NCBI GenBank assembly: GCA_030537195.1
Contig: JAUNOK010000007.1
Coordinates: forward strand, 1-64,000
Source: Eubacteriales bacterium
Lineage (GTDB): Bacteria; Bacillota; Clostridia; Lachnospirales; Lachnospiraceae
Reading direction: 5' to 3'
Length of the DNA stretch: 64,000 nucleotides
Shown here: piece by piece, positions 16,141 through 26,000 of the stretch
How the letters are laid out: every line of letters starts with the position of its first letter
How positions within the stretch are numbered: the first letter of the stretch is position 1
The notes under the pieces: generated by a model
What the model was told of the DNA's origin: nothing
The model's input: only the letters and a program-made list of their open reading frames with translations
Databases searched by the model: none
Translations under genes and position numbers: made by a program

Positions 16141-16953
16141 TTATTTATCCGCATTTTTCAACTTATGATTAACAGCCATCGCAACTACACCAAGTAACAC
16201 AATGAAAAGAGAGATAAACTGTGATGTAGAGAATATTCCAACTGCTCCTCTGTAATCATTTCTTAAGAACTCAATTGCAAATCTTCCAAGTCCGTAGGTT
16301 ATGCAGTATAAGAATCCAATATTACCTGCCGCCATATGCTTTCCGGTAGTTTCCTTCCCGTCAGCCTTGCGCTTCATAACTGCAGTATAAGAAAAATTAG
16401 CAGCTATTATCATAAGAAACGCCATATTAAGGAAATCTGCGCCTGATGATATAAGCTGTGTAGGAATAAGCTTAACTCCTGATGGAGCAAGTGAATCAGC
16501 CGGAAAAACAACTCCCCATGCTGCGTCTGTCTGTCTTCCGTAGCAGCAGCCTGCAAGGAAACAGCCGATTCGTCCAAATCCCTGTGCCAGCGCTATCTCT
16601 GGCATTACTAAATCAAAATACTCAAGGAATGATAACTTCTTAATCTTTACGTATATAAGGTTGCACAAAACACCTGCAATAAGTCCGCCATATACAACAA
16701 ATCCAGACGAACCAAGCACTCCCAGCGGATTCTTAATAAAATCCTTAAAGCTTACTATTATGTATAACAGCTTTGCGCCAAGAAATCCCGAAACTCCCGC
16801 AATTATTGCGATATCAATAAGAGCCTCCTCTTTCATGCCCATCTTCTTGGCCCTGTACTCACCGACAAGCAGCGCCAGCACAAAACCTATACCAATCATC
16901 AGTCCGTAACCATGAATTACGAACTTTCCTATATGAAATAAATCTGTCTTCAT
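16141..16953 (-). CDS. lgt: Prolipoprotein diacylglyceryl transferase
   Basis: 270 residues from the ATG at 16953 with AGGAAGG 8 nt upstream; the frame continues upstream without a better start. Lgt moves a diacylglyceryl group from phosphatidylglycerol to the lipobox Cys of prolipoproteins at the membrane. The N-terminus FVIHGYGLMIGIGFVLALLV carries the conserved H-G region, and the Lgt signature appears as GFGRIGCFLAGCCYG (about 126-140); RFAIEFLRNDYRG follows near residue 225. Around seven hydrophobic helices are visible. Lipoproteins that would need it occur in the window (30349, 49570). Confidence 0.93.
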   Translation of the reverse strand: MKTDLFHIGKFVIHGYGLMIGIGFVLALLVGEYRAKKMGMKEEALIDIAIIAGVSGFLGAKLLYIIVSFKDFIKNPLGVLGSSGFVVYGGLIAGVLCNLIYVKIKKLSFLEYFDLVMPEIALAQGFGRIGCFLAGCCYGRQTDAAWGVVFPADSLAPSGVKLIPTQLISSGADFLNMAFLMIIAANFSYTAVMKRKADGKETTGKHMAAGNIGFLYCITYGLGRFAIEFLRNDYRGAVGIFSTSQFISLFIVLLGVVAMAVNHKLKNADK

Positions 16954-17040
16954 AAAATTAACCTTCCTTTCTATCACCTGCGACTGCGCACCGCCAGCAC
17001 ATATCAGCATGCATAATCTTCTTACACCTGCAAATCAAGC

Positions 17041-17721
17041 CTACGCCAGTCCCAGCTTCTCCCTCGCCATCGCAAGTCTTCTTTCAAATTCAGCATAAAA
17101 TGCCTTATCATCAGCGCATCCGGCATATGTCGTCATGTAGAACAATCTTAAGTTAAATGTATTAAGAATCTTCACATTATCCTCTGAAAGTCCCGGCAGT
17201 GCCGCCTGAAGCTGCTTCACATACTCATGCCATCTGACAATATAAGAATCATACTCCGCAAGTCCCTCTATGCCAAACCATTTTTTAAGTTTAATCTTCG
17301 AAAGATTATCCTTATTACACTCGCCCTTCTGCACAATATATTTAAAATGTGTCGCATCTTCCCAGTATCTTCCAAGCGGAAACATTCTACATATTCCCGG
17401 TCTAATCGTATGTATATTGCACAGGTTATCTTCACGGAGAAATGCACATCTTCCGTCTGATTTCTGCATTTTTAAGTTAGGCATAATAAGCCCGTCAACA
17501 ACATTTAGCTCAAGCTCGTTCATGGTAAGCTGTTCAAATGTTTTCCCTAATCCGGTTGTGAGCTTGTAACAGTCATATGGGTCAAGCACAATCGTACTTC
17601 CCATATTCTGGCAGCATACAGTCTGACAGCCCTTACACGAGTTAGTATCAACGCGAACAAGGTCATTCTCAGTATACAGTCTGCCGTCCGATATATCTTC
17701 TAATGAAACGTTCCTTAACAT
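17041..17721 (-). CDS. YkgJ-family cysteine-cluster protein
   Basis: 226 residues. Cysteines cluster in CKGCQTVCCQN (about 29-38), CAFLREDNLCNIHTIRPGIC (about 93-112), then CRMFPLGRYW and a later KGECNK. This is the pattern of the YkgJ/Fe-S cluster-binding family (proposed metal, probably Zn or Fe-S, site). Family function is not established. No signal peptide or membrane helix. AAAGGA precedes the ATG. It is the first gene of the minus-strand run that continues with lgt 87 nt downstream. Confidence 0.88.
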   Translation of the reverse strand: MLRNVSLEDISDGRLYTENDLVRVDTNSCKGCQTVCCQNMGSTIVLDPYDCYKLTTGLGKTFEQLTMNELELNVVDGLIMPNLKMQKSDGRCAFLREDNLCNIHTIRPGICRMFPLGRYWEDATHFKYIVQKGECNKDNLSKIKLKKWFGIEGLAEYDSYIVRWHEYVKQLQAALPGLSEDNVKILNTFNLRLFYMTTYAGCADDKAFYAEFERRLAMAREKLGLA

Positions 17722-17909
17722 TCTTTTTTCCTTTCAAATGTGTGCAAAAGATTATAAATTTTCCCACACATATTTACTTCATAAGTAACTATATTAAAAA
17801 ATATGTATCAAATCAAGAACATTTTACTCCCATTTTTCGCCATAATGTGCTAAAATACATTCTTGTATATTTATTTTAGGAAATCTGATATTGAGAAAGG
17901 ATTAAGAAA

Positions 17910-18917
17910 ATGAAAGATAAGATTGTTACATTTGGTGAAATTATGCTTCGTCTCTCTCCTGAGAACAACGCAAGATTTACTCAGTGCAATGCATTTGAGG
18001 CTGTTTATGGAGGTGGAGAAGCCAATACTGCTGTGTCCCTTGCTAACTTTGATGTTGATGCTAATTATGTAACAAAGCTTCCAAAACATATAATCGGACA
18101 GGCTGCAATCAACTCACTCCGTCAGTACGGCGTCGGCGTAGACCATATCGTACGCGGTGGCGACCAGATTGGTATCTACTTCCTTGAGAAGAAGACAAGC
18201 CAGCGTCCAACTAACGTTATCTATAACAGAGCAGGTTCTGCATTTGCACTTGCTACTGCTGATGACTTCAACTGGGATGAGATATTTGACGGTGCAACAT
18301 GGTTCCATTTCTCAGGAATCACACCTGCAATCTCTGATGAGATGACTAATATCTGTATCACAGCCTGCCAGAAGGCTAAGGAAAAAGGCATGACTGTAAG
18401 CTGTGACTTAAACTACAGAAGCAAGCTCTGGTCAAGTGAAAAGGCATGCGAGGCAATGACTCGTATCTGCGAGTATGTTGATGTATGTATCGCCAACGAA
18501 GATGACGCTATCGGTATCTTCTCTATGAATCCTGCTGATGCCAATGGCGAAGAGAAAAATGCTTACATTGCCAAGGAACTTATGAAGAAATTCCCATTCA
18601 AGATGGTTGCTTCAGTATGGAGAACAGAAACTTCTATCACAACATTTAAGCTCCAGTCAATGATTTACACAGAAGGCAAGGCTTACTACAGCAAGGAATT
18701 CTTCATGCACATTCTCGACTACATCGGTGCCGGAGACGCTTACTGCGCTGGTCTTATCTACAGCCTTATCAACCACTTCGATCCTCAGAAGGCTGTTGAA
18801 TTCTCTAATGCTGCAAGCTGCTTAAAGCATACAGTAAGCGGAGATTACAACTTAGTTACAGTTGACGAAGTTATGAAGCTCGCTTTCTCTGATGCTGGTA
18901 ACGAAGTTCAGAGATAA
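17910..18917 (+). CDS. kdgK: 2-keto-3-deoxygluconate kinase (PfkB family)
   Basis: 335 residues with GAAAGGA upstream of the ATG. PfkB features: the N-terminal GEIMLRLSP and YGGGEANTAVSLANF (substrate lid), an ADP/anion hole DYIGAGDAYCAGLIY (about 270) with the catalytic Asp, and NAASCLKHTVSGD near the end. The GEIMLRLSP/GGGEAN version is typical of 2-keto-3-deoxygluconate kinases, which phosphorylate KDG from uronate and pectin breakdown to give KDPG. No aldolase or uronate gene is next to it here, so it is a stand-alone gene ended by a bidirectional terminator. A broader sugar-kinase role remains possible. Confidence 0.85.
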   Translation: MKDKIVTFGEIMLRLSPENNARFTQCNAFEAVYGGGEANTAVSLANFDVDANYVTKLPKHIIGQAAINSLRQYGVGVDHIVRGGDQIGIYFLEKKTSQRPTNVIYNRAGSAFALATADDFNWDEIFDGATWFHFSGITPAISDEMTNICITACQKAKEKGMTVSCDLNYRSKLWSSEKACEAMTRICEYVDVCIANEDDAIGIFSMNPADANGEEKNAYIAKELMKKFPFKMVASVWRTETSITTFKLQSMIYTEGKAYYSKEFFMHILDYIGAGDAYCAGLIYSLINHFDPQKAVEFSNAASCLKHTVSGDYNLVTVDEVMKLAFSDAGNEVQR

Positions 18918-18928
18918 TTAACAAAAAA

Positions 18929-18976
18929 TTAGTACCACCAATCTTTAATTTTCGAGATTAGTGGTACTAATTTTTA
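18929..18976. terminator. Bidirectional terminator between kdgK and the broken phosphatase gene
   Basis: TTAGTACCACCAATCT pairs with AGATTAGTGGTACTAA (one mismatch) around a 10-nt loop. U-runs follow on both strands, so it serves both converging genes. Confidence 0.92.
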
Positions 18977-18986
18977 TATTACTATT

Positions 18987-20688
18987 CTATCTGATTCTGT
19001 CAATCTTTGTCTTGCCTGCAAAAGAAACCGTAAGAATACCTGCAAGGGATACTATAAATGCTATAAATGCCATTACAACATTTGATGTATCTCCGGTCTG
19101 AGGAGAATTGATTTCGTTTTCAATTGTATCATTTCCTAATTCCTGCGAAAATACAAGGTCAACTCCATTGTCATTGTAAGCAATCTTTCCTTCAAATCCT
19201 TCTGGAGCATTAATTTCAATTTCATCAAACTGTGATGCAACTGATGCACACTTAATAATTTCAGTATCTGATGATGGGACATAATCTTTGAAGTTAAGAA
19301 CTAATTTACCACCAAATTCAGCATTTCCTGTAATATCAACATAATCATTTTCGTTTGAAATTGTAAGCTCAAGAACACCGCCTTTATTCTGCTTATAATC
19401 GCCATCAACAATTGTATCTCCAGTATAGCTGTTATTACCAGAAAGAACTAACATACCACTTCCCTCCTTTGTAAGTGAACCAGTACCTGAAATATCATTT
19501 TTCCAATTATCGTCAGCATTAAATCCACCTTTTGATGCATCCATATTTACAGTCACATTTGTATCAAATGCTCCATATCCATTAGCAGCCTCGAAAAGAT
19601 TAAGCCTTCCCCAACCTTCCGCATCATCAAGAACCGAATATCCTGAAGAAATAGCAGTCGAATAAAGTATATATCTGATTTGTGATTCATCAAGGTAAGG
19701 ATATCTTGATTCAAGAAGTGCTTCTGCTTCCTTAGGTACAACTGCTTTCTTGGTTGTATCAGCATTATCCTCTTTAATATTGTATGTCATTCTGTAAAGA
19801 TATGTCTCTTTGTCTTTCTGATATGCCTCATAATCACTTTTTTCTTCAACAGTACTGTCATTTCCTGTAAGCTTTTTACCAGACTCTACAGCGGCAGCCT
19901 TCACATTTGAATTAGCACTATTATACAGATTAGATGCTGCTATTGCTGTAGATGTCATTCTTCCCCCCAATAACATCAAGGCATGAATGCATTCCTGCAA
20001 CTATTCTGTCATAACCAAGCTCACTTGCACGAAGCATAAGTTCAGAATACTGTTCAGGCACTGAATATGCCATCGCAATGGCGGCAAGATAAGCTGCATT
20101 CGTATGTCCGCCAGGATAACCTCCATCGTTTGAAGGATCCGATTTTTCCATTGTTTTAAGTGAAGAAAGAATTGTAACCTTTGAAAGTGTCGAATCCGTT
20201 CTTGACCAACGGAAAGGTCTCATATATTTATAAAACTTCTTTGCTGGAGATGTACTTGCAGCGCCTCCTCTTAAAGCTGCTACAAGGTCAACAATACCTG
20301 CATAATCACCTGTCGCATAAGCCCATGTTGCATCATTATGCACATCCATGTAATTGTTATCTTCAGCATCTGCCGGAACTGATGTGGACCATTCTGCTGT
20401 ATTATCTGTATAATCAGATTCAGATTTTCCCGAATTATTATATTCAGCACTCTTTATAATGTAACTCTGCGCATTTACACCCTTTTTAAACTCATCAGAA
20501 TATTTTCCAAGTCCTGAAATCATACTATAATTCTTATCACGGACATCATCATAAAAAGCAAGCACCTGCTGTGATTCAGATGCACCATTTCTTATTTTTG
20601 ATGACTCTGCAATATTCATTTGATGAATTGTTTTATTAAGAATTGTTCCATTATCCCACGAAGTTCCTGGAGTAAAATAATTAATCAC
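18987..20688 (-). pseudogene. Sortase-anchored PAP2/acid phosphatase-like protein with PATR repeat, frameshifted and 5'-truncated
   Basis: Two frames join at a run of six Gs (minus strand, 19968-19963). Upstream the protein reads up to GMHSCLDVIGG; with five Gs it would continue GGRMTSTAIAASNLY. The first part (about 250 residues) holds phosphatase motifs: KFYKYMRPFRWSR, GGYPGGHTNAAYLAAIAMAY and SELGYDRIVAGMHSCLDV, matching the class A acid phosphatase/PAP2 order. The second holds GTGSLTKEGSGMLVLSGNNS, an autotransporter-associated beta-strand (PATR) repeat, then NSPQTGD, a hydrophobic helix and a basic tail, a sortase signal. No signal peptide or start codon with an SD exists before residue 1, and a stop lies 33 nt upstream. 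So it is 5'-truncated and broken, unless the G-run is phase-variable or a sequencing error. Confidence 0.85.
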
Positions 20689-20823
20689 AGCCTTGAGTAT
20701 ACAAGTGAAATGTAAAAATCAAATTACATTTATATATAATCAGCATAATTTGTTTGTAAACTATTATATATAAACTTAAATATAATGCATAAAATATATG
20801 TGCTAACTCATTTAAAATGCTAA

Positions 20824-20915
20824 TTATAACTTATAAAAATGTTTTTATTTTCATTTTTATAAGTTATAACTGATAAAATCATAATCTTCCAATTGAAAAT
20901 CAGTTATAAAAGTGA
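20824..20915 (+). promoter_or_regulatory. Three copies of the DUF4143-gene motif, two as an 18-bp inverted repeat
   Basis: TTATAACTTATAAAAATG (20824-20841) is perfectly inverted at 20852-20869. Motif copies: CTTATAAAAATGT (20830-20842), its inverted partner (20851-20863) and GTTATAAAAGTGA (20903-20915). The last lies in the spacer of the gene's own promoter. Confidence 0.55.
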
Positions 20916-20921
20916 TATATT
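20893..20921 (+). promoter_or_regulatory. Promoter of the second DUF4143 ATPase gene
   Basis: TTGAAA (20893-20898), 17-nt spacer, TATATT (20916-20921). The ATG is at 20954 behind AAAGGAGG. Confidence 0.6.
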
Positions 20922-20953
20922 CTAACTAGCTATAGAAAAGGAGGTTATCTTTC

Positions 20954-22168
20954 ATGGTTAAAAGAGAAATGTATATGAAACGCATCCGCCCTTTTATTGG
21001 GACAGACCTTATAAAAGTAATGACTGGTATCCGACGTTGCGGCAAATCAGTTATGTTAGACTTGATTAAGGAAGAACTGACTGCGTCAGGAATAACTCCG
21101 ACACAGTTTATTTCAATCAACTTTGAAGATTTGAACTATTCCCACCTGCAGACTGCAAAGGCTTTACATGATGAAATTACCAATCGTGCTAAAACAATAA
21201 GTGGCAAAGTCTACCTCTTTTTCGATGAAATTCAGGAAGTTGAAGATTGGGAAAAATGCATTAACTCTCTGCGTGTTACACTTGATTGTGATATCTATAT
21301 TACCGGTTCAAATGCTAAACTTTTATCTGGTGAACTTTCCACATATCTTGGTGGACGCTATGTAGAATTCGTAATATATCCATTCTCTTTTGCAGAGTTT
21401 CTGGAACTATACCGTCCAATTGCTCCTAATGAATCAATTCAGCAATATTTTCAGAAGTATCTAATCTCTGGAGGTATGCCATATCTTGCAAATATACGAT
21501 ATGAAGATGATGCAGCCAGACTTTATCTTCACGATCTCTTTAATTCTGTTCAGCTAAAAGATATTGTTAAACGCAACAAAATTCGTGATGTGGACTTGTT
21601 GGAACGCATTATTTCTTATGTAATTGCCAATATAGGAACAACCTTTTCTGCCAATTCACTTGCCAGATTTCTAAAGAATGAGCACCGTACCGTTGCACCA
21701 GAAACGATTCTGAACTATATAAAATACTGTTGCGACGCATACCTGTTTTATCAGGTTAAGCGAGAGGATTTACAAGGAAAGCAGATTCTTTCATCTAATG
21801 AAAAATATTATATTGCCGACCACGGCATACGTGAAGCAGTATTTGGCGGCAATATGCGCGATATCAATCTTATTTTAGAAAATATCGTCTACCTTGAACT
21901 TATGCGCCGCAATTACAATGTAACTGTTGGACGAACTAGCGATAAAGAAATCGACTTTGTTTGTGACAAACAAGGAGAAAAACTATATATTCAGGTATGC
22001 TATCTTCTTGCATCAGAAGAAACAATCCAGCGTGAATTCGGTGTTTACGATAATATCCGTGACAACTATCCTAAATACGTTGTTTCTCTTGATGAATTTG
22101 ACATGAGCCGCAACGGAATTAAGCACCGCAATATCCGTGATTTTCTTTTAGCAGACGAATGGAATTAA
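20954..22168 (+). CDS. AAA_14/DUF4143 ATP-binding protein (second of three)
   Basis: 404 residues. Walker A is GIRRCGKSVMLDLI (about 24-37), Walker B is YLFFDEIQEVEDW (about 84-96) and the sensor stretch is IYITGSNAKLLSG. The C-terminal DUF4143 part contains EIDFVCDKQGEKLYIQVCYLL, the nuclease-like core. It matches the 417-residue protein at 9190 along its length but the two are clearly diverged, so they are not a recent duplication. It is a single gene with its own promoter and three copies of the shared upstream motif. Function unknown. Confidence 0.9.
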   Translation: MVKREMYMKRIRPFIGTDLIKVMTGIRRCGKSVMLDLIKEELTASGITPTQFISINFEDLNYSHLQTAKALHDEITNRAKTISGKVYLFFDEIQEVEDWEKCINSLRVTLDCDIYITGSNAKLLSGELSTYLGGRYVEFVIYPFSFAEFLELYRPIAPNESIQQYFQKYLISGGMPYLANIRYEDDAARLYLHDLFNSVQLKDIVKRNKIRDVDLLERIISYVIANIGTTFSANSLARFLKNEHRTVAPETILNYIKYCCDAYLFYQVKREDLQGKQILSSNEKYYIADHGIREAVFGGNMRDINLILENIVYLELMRRNYNVTVGRTSDKEIDFVCDKQGEKLYIQVCYLLASEETIQREFGVYDNIRDNYPKYVVSLDEFDMSRNGIKHRNIRDFLLADEWN

Positions 22169-22189
22169 AATTCCACATTTTCTTAATAT

Positions 22190-22228
22190 AAAAAAGGATT
22201 GGAGACTTCTCACAATCTCCAATCCTTC
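22190..22228 (-). terminator. Terminator of the MetE-like gene
   Basis: AAGGATTGGAGATTGTGA folds on its complement AATCTCCAATCCTT-type arm (22195-22228) and is followed by TTTTTT on the minus strand. It lies 30 nt past the stop and also faces the converging ATPase gene. Confidence 0.85.
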
Positions 22229-22257
22229 TAAATCATCATATATTCATTTTCTAAGGC

Positions 22258-23379
22258 TTATCCCCATACTTCTTCAGCAATTTCTTTGACAAGCTTTAAT
22301 TTAGCCCACTGCTCTTCCTCAGTAAGCTTATTTCCAATCTCGCATGAAGCGAATCCACACTGTGGGCTTAAATACAGTCTGTCGAGTGGAACATATTTTG
22401 CTGCCTCATGAATTCTGTTAATAACAAGCTCCTTGTTCTCAAGGGCTGGTGTCTTAGTTGTAACAAGTCCAAGAACAACCTTCTTGTCCCCGGATACCTT
22501 TGCTAATGGTGCAAATCCGCCTGAACGCTCATCATCATATTCAAGATAATAAGCATTAACATTTTCCTCACCAAAAAGCAGATCAGCCACGCTGTCGTAT
22601 GCCCCTGAACTGAAGAATGTTGAATGATAGTTACCTCTGCACACATGTGTATTGATAAGAAGGTCTTCTGGTGCAGCAGCTACAACCTCGTTGTTTAATT
22701 TAAGCATAAGCTTCTTGTACTCTTCAAGCGCTTCACCGCTTCTGCCTGTAAGTGCAACGGCAAGCTTTGGATTAACCATTCCGCCCCATACGCAGTCATC
22801 AAACTGAAGATTTCTACAACCTGCTGCATATATTTCAGAAACAAATTCATTGTAAGCCTTGATTACATCATCTGCAAATGCTTCCTCTGTTCCGTAGATT
22901 GCAAGTGTATCTGCTAAAAGCTCTGCACCTGTAAAATATGCATAGAACTGTCCCGGTGAAGGAATTGTCTGCTTTGCAACAGTGTTCTCGTCCTCTAATG
23001 CCTTAACGAATTTAAAATGTTCAACAAATGGATGGTTCTTTACTGATATTTTTCCAACCATATATGTGTCATCAATCATTGCTGCTTCGGCGTCAAATGT
23101 TGTGTTACCGTCAACTGTCTTTCTATGCTCAACTCCATTAAATCCCCACATGAAATCAAGGTGCCATGTAGACCTTCTGAACTCTCCATCAGTAATAACA
23201 TGATATCCAAGTTCCTTAACCTTAGCAACAAGCTCTCTTATGCAGTCGTCTTCAACTGCTGTAAGCTCTGCCTTGTTAATCTTTCCGCTCTCATAATCAG
23301 CTCTTGCCTCTTTTAATCTTTCTGGTCTTAAAAAACTTCCCACATAATCATATCTGAAAGGTGTATGTAATTCGCTCAT
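22258..23379 (-). CDS. MetE C-terminal-like methyltransferase (YxjG/YxjH type)
   Basis: 373 residues from the ATG at 23379 with AGGAGG 6 nt upstream. It matches the C-terminal catalytic half of cobalamin-independent methionine synthase: DYVGSFLRPERLKEAR, HVITDGEFRRSTWHLDF, NLQFDDCVWGG, INTHVCRGNYHS (His and Cys zinc ligands) and LSPQCGFASCE (second Cys). It has no N-terminal MetE half, as in YxjG and YxjH of Bacillus, which are thought to use simpler methyl donors or S-methylated compounds. The upstream region shows no S-box or T-box that I can recognise. Single gene. Confidence 0.87.
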   Translation of the reverse strand: MSELHTPFRYDYVGSFLRPERLKEARADYESGKINKAELTAVEDDCIRELVAKVKELGYHVITDGEFRRSTWHLDFMWGFNGVEHRKTVDGNTTFDAEAAMIDDTYMVGKISVKNHPFVEHFKFVKALEDENTVAKQTIPSPGQFYAYFTGAELLADTLAIYGTEEAFADDVIKAYNEFVSEIYAAGCRNLQFDDCVWGGMVNPKLAVALTGRSGEALEEYKKLMLKLNNEVVAAAPEDLLINTHVCRGNYHSTFFSSGAYDSVADLLFGEENVNAYYLEYDDERSGGFAPLAKVSGDKKVVLGLVTTKTPALENKELVINRIHEAAKYVPLDRLYLSPQCGFASCEIGNKLTEEEQWAKLKLVKEIAEEVWG

Positions 23380-23495
23380 ATGTATCCTCCTGTTATAAAT
23401 CAATTGTGAGGATAATTGTATCAGATGTGATTTGATATTTATAATACATTTTAATCGTGGTTAGTCATAGTTTTAGGCTATGGCTGGTTTTTGCT

Positions 23496-23963
23496 TTATC
23501 CTTCAATCTCTTTAATAAGATTAACCATCTCAATAGCACCCTCAGCGCACTCAAATCCCTTATTGCCTGCCTTTGTTCCCGCACGCTCAATTGCCTGCTC
23601 GATTGTATCTGTAGTAAGCACTCCGAACATAACAGGAATATCACTTGCTAAAGAAACATTTGCAATGCCCTTAGAAACCTCGCTGCACACATAATCGTAA
23701 TGGCTTGTAGCACCTCTTATAACCGCACCAAGACATATAACAGCGTCATACTTGCCGCTTTTCGCCATCTTTGAAGCTATCAATGGTATCTCAAATGCGC
23801 CCGGCACCCATGCAAGGTCGATATTTTCCTCTGAAACATCATGTCTTACAAGTCCGTCCTTTGCTCCTGCAACAAGTTTAGACACAATAAACTCATTAAA
23901 CCTTGCTGCTACAATACCTACCTTAATTCCACTGTCAACTAACTTACCTTCTAAAACTCTCAT
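23496..23963 (-). CDS. ribH: 6,7-dimethyl-8-ribityllumazine synthase
   Basis: 155 residues from the ATG at 23963 (AGGAGG 8 nt upstream). It condenses the RibBA and RibD products to lumazine, the substrate of RibE. Typical motifs: [21 protein letters not shown] (phosphate/ribityl site), [18 protein letters not shown] with the catalytic His of SHYD, and [11 protein letters not shown]. Length is normal for the icosahedral enzyme. It is the last gene of the rib operon, separated from ribBA by 152 nt that contain a long palindromic element (23990-24122). Confidence 0.95.
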   Translation of the reverse strand: MRVLEGKLVDSGIKVGIVAARFNEFIVSKLVAGAKDGLVRHDVSEENIDLAWVPGAFEIPLIASKMAKSGKYDAVICLGAVIRGATSHYDYVCSEVSKGIANVSLASDIPVMFGVLTTDTIEQAIERAGTKAGNKGFECAEGAIEMVNLIKEIEG

Positions 23964-23989
23964 TATCAATTCCTCCTTATAAATAATCC

Positions 23990-24122
23990 ATGTGAAAATA
24001 TGAATATATGTCAGGTGCTTTGAGGTCGCCGGTACTTAGCGACCGTATTATGGTCGCTTATGTACCGTTGCGAACCGAGAGCAGCGAAAGCGTGCCTGAC
24101 ATATATTTCATATCTTTACACC
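23990..24122. repeat. Long palindromic element, copy A (between ribBA and ribH)
   Basis: Outer arms of about 26 nt pair almost perfectly (TATGTCAGG at 24007-24015 with CCTGACATA at 24095-24103, extending outward). Inside are CGGTAC/GTACCG and GCGACC/GGTCGC stems and a terminal CCGAGAGC segment. The core GCCGGTACTTAG recurs in copy B at 31938-31949, but the arms are unrelated in sequence. The right arm covers the ribBA stop codon. Confidence 0.75.
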
Positions 24123-25318
24123 ACATTTAAAATGTGTCCCATCTTTGCCTGCTTTGTCTTAAGATAAAACCTGTCAAATGGTGTTGCATCTATCTCAATA
24201 GGCACTCTCTCACTGATTTCGATTCCGAAATCTGCAAGCTGATATACCTTATCGGGATTGTTAGTAAGAAGCCTTAAGCTCTTAGCGCCTAAGTCTTTCA
24301 ATATCTGTGCTCCTATGTAGTACTCGCGCGCGTCTCCCGGCAGTCCAAGTGCCAGATTAGCCTCAAGTGTATCCATTCCCTGATCCTGAAGTGCATATGC
24401 CTTAAGCTTGTTGACAAGCCCGATTCCTCTGCCCTCCTGTCTCATATAAAGAAGCACGCCTCTGCCTTCATTGTTAATCTGTGTCATTGCTGACGCCAGC
24501 TGCTGACCGCAGTCACATTTCATTGAGCCAAATGCGTCTCCAGTCAGGCACTCTGAATGTACTCTGCACAAAAGATTGCTGCCATCACCAATATCACCCT
24601 TTACCAATGCAACATGATGCTCGCCATTTAACTTATTAACATAACAGTGTGCTGTGAATTCACCGTATTTTGTGGGCATTCTTGTAACTGCCACGCACTC
24701 AACGAGCTTATCATGTCTCTTTCTGTATTCCTGAATTGCTTTAATTGTTATGAATTTGAGATTGAATTTTTCGGACATCTCAATAAGGTCTTCTTTCCTC
24801 ATCATTGTTCCGTCCGCTTTCATTATCTCACAACACAGACCACACTCCTTAAGCCCTGCTATTCTCATAAGGTCTACTGTCGCCTCTGTATGTCCGTTTC
24901 TTTCAAGAACCCCATTAGGCTTTGCACGGAGTGGAAACATATGTCCCGGTCTTCTGAAATCCTCCGGCTTAGCTTCATCTGACACACAGGCTCTTGCAGT
25001 AAAGCCTCTCTCCTCTGCCGATATTCCTGTTGTTGTATCCACATGGTCTATCGACACTGTAAATGCTGTTTCATGGTTATCCGTATTGTCAGCAACCATC
25101 TGTGTAAGCCCCAGCTTCCTGCACAAATCCCCACTCATAGGCATACATATAAGTCCCTTTCCATATGTCGCCATGAAATTCACATTTTCAGTAGTTGCAA
25201 ACTCTGCGGCACATATAAGGTCGCCCTCATTCTCTCTGTTTTCGTCATCTGAAACAAGTATCAGCTTTCCATCCTGTAAATCCTTAACCGCCTCTTCAAC
25301 TGTGTTATACTCAAACAT
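24116..25318 (-). CDS. ribBA: Bifunctional 3,4-dihydroxy-2-butanone-4-phosphate synthase / GTP cyclohydrolase II
   Basis: 400 residues. The N-terminal RibB domain (about 1-200) makes the four-carbon unit from ribulose 5-phosphate and shows [17 protein letters not shown] and RRPGHMFPL. The C-terminal RibA domain (about 205-400) opens GTP and shows the zinc motif [18 protein letters not shown] and [12 protein letters not shown]. Both domains appear complete. AAAGGACGG precedes the ATG; ribE ends 37 nt upstream. The stop codon lies inside the arm of palindromic element A. Confidence 0.96.
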   Translation of the reverse strand: MFEYNTVEEAVKDLQDGKLILVSDDENRENEGDLICAAEFATTENVNFMATYGKGLICMPMSGDLCRKLGLTQMVADNTDNHETAFTVSIDHVDTTTGISAEERGFTARACVSDEAKPEDFRRPGHMFPLRAKPNGVLERNGHTEATVDLMRIAGLKECGLCCEIMKADGTMMRKEDLIEMSEKFNLKFITIKAIQEYRKRHDKLVECVAVTRMPTKYGEFTAHCYVNKLNGEHHVALVKGDIGDGSNLLCRVHSECLTGDAFGSMKCDCGQQLASAMTQINNEGRGVLLYMRQEGRGIGLVNKLKAYALQDQGMDTLEANLALGLPGDAREYYIGAQILKDLGAKSLRLLTNNPDKVYQLADFGIEISERVPIEIDATPFDRFYLKTKQAKMGHILNVV

Positions 25319-25355
25319 TTTCTTTTACCGTCCTTTCTTTTATTTAATAATCTTT

Positions 25356-26000
25356 CTAGAATCCATTCTTTAGAAGAAACTCTTTCGTTATCCCACTTTT
25401 GGATTTTTCCTTTTCAAATGTTATGAACTTTTCTATGTATTTCCCGACAATATCATTTTCAAGATTAACTACATCACCGACTTTCCTAAGTGACAACGTT
25501 GTCGCACCTGCCGTGTGCGGTATTATTGAAACTGAAAAGCTCTGGCTGTCCGTCTTTGCAACCGTAAGACTTATACCATCTATGGCAACCGAACCCTTTT
25601 CAACGATATATTTTAATATCCCGCTGTCTGCCTTAATCTGATACCATATTGCGTTATCGTCCTTTGTTATTGCTGCAACTTTTCCTGTTCCATCTATATG
25701 TCCTGAAACTATATGACCGCCAAATCTTCCGTCAGCCGCCATCGCCCTCTCAAGATTAACAGCACTGCCATTCACCAGCTTTCCAAGTGATGAACGGTTC
25801 AGCGTCTCGTGCATAACATCAGCAGTAAATGTATTATCATATATTCCTGTCACTGTAAGGCACACACCGTTGACAGCTATACTGTCTCCTATATGTGTTC
25901 CCTCAAGGACTTTTTCTGCCTGTATTGTAAGAATTGCAGACGCTGTTCCTTTTTTTACATTATTTACATGTCCGATTTCTTCAATAATTCCTGTAAACAT
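25356..26000 (-). CDS. ribE: Riboflavin synthase alpha chain
   Basis: 214 residues forming two lumazine-binding halves. Family marks: the N-terminal MFTGIIEEIG, GDSIAVNGVCLTV in the first half, FGGHIVSGHIDGTG and GSVAIDGISLTV in the second. It converts two lumazine molecules to riboflavin and one pyrimidine. Its ATG shares one base with the ribD stop (TAATG), so translation is coupled. Confidence 0.95.
   Translation of the reverse strand: MFTGIIEEIGHVNNVKKGTASAILTIQAEKVLEGTHIGDSIAVNGVCLTVTGIYDNTFTADVMHETLNRSSLGKLVNGSAVNLERAMAADGRFGGHIVSGHIDGTGKVAAITKDDNAIWYQIKADSGILKYIVEKGSVAIDGISLTVAKTDSQSFSVSIIPHTAGATTLSLRKVGDVVNLENDIVGKYIEKFITFEKEKSKSGITKEFLLKNGF

Noticed and set aside
23380-23495. S-box, T-box or other methionine switch before the MetE-like gene
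   Set aside because: The sequence upstream of 23379 is short and runs into ribH; no conserved motif is present.
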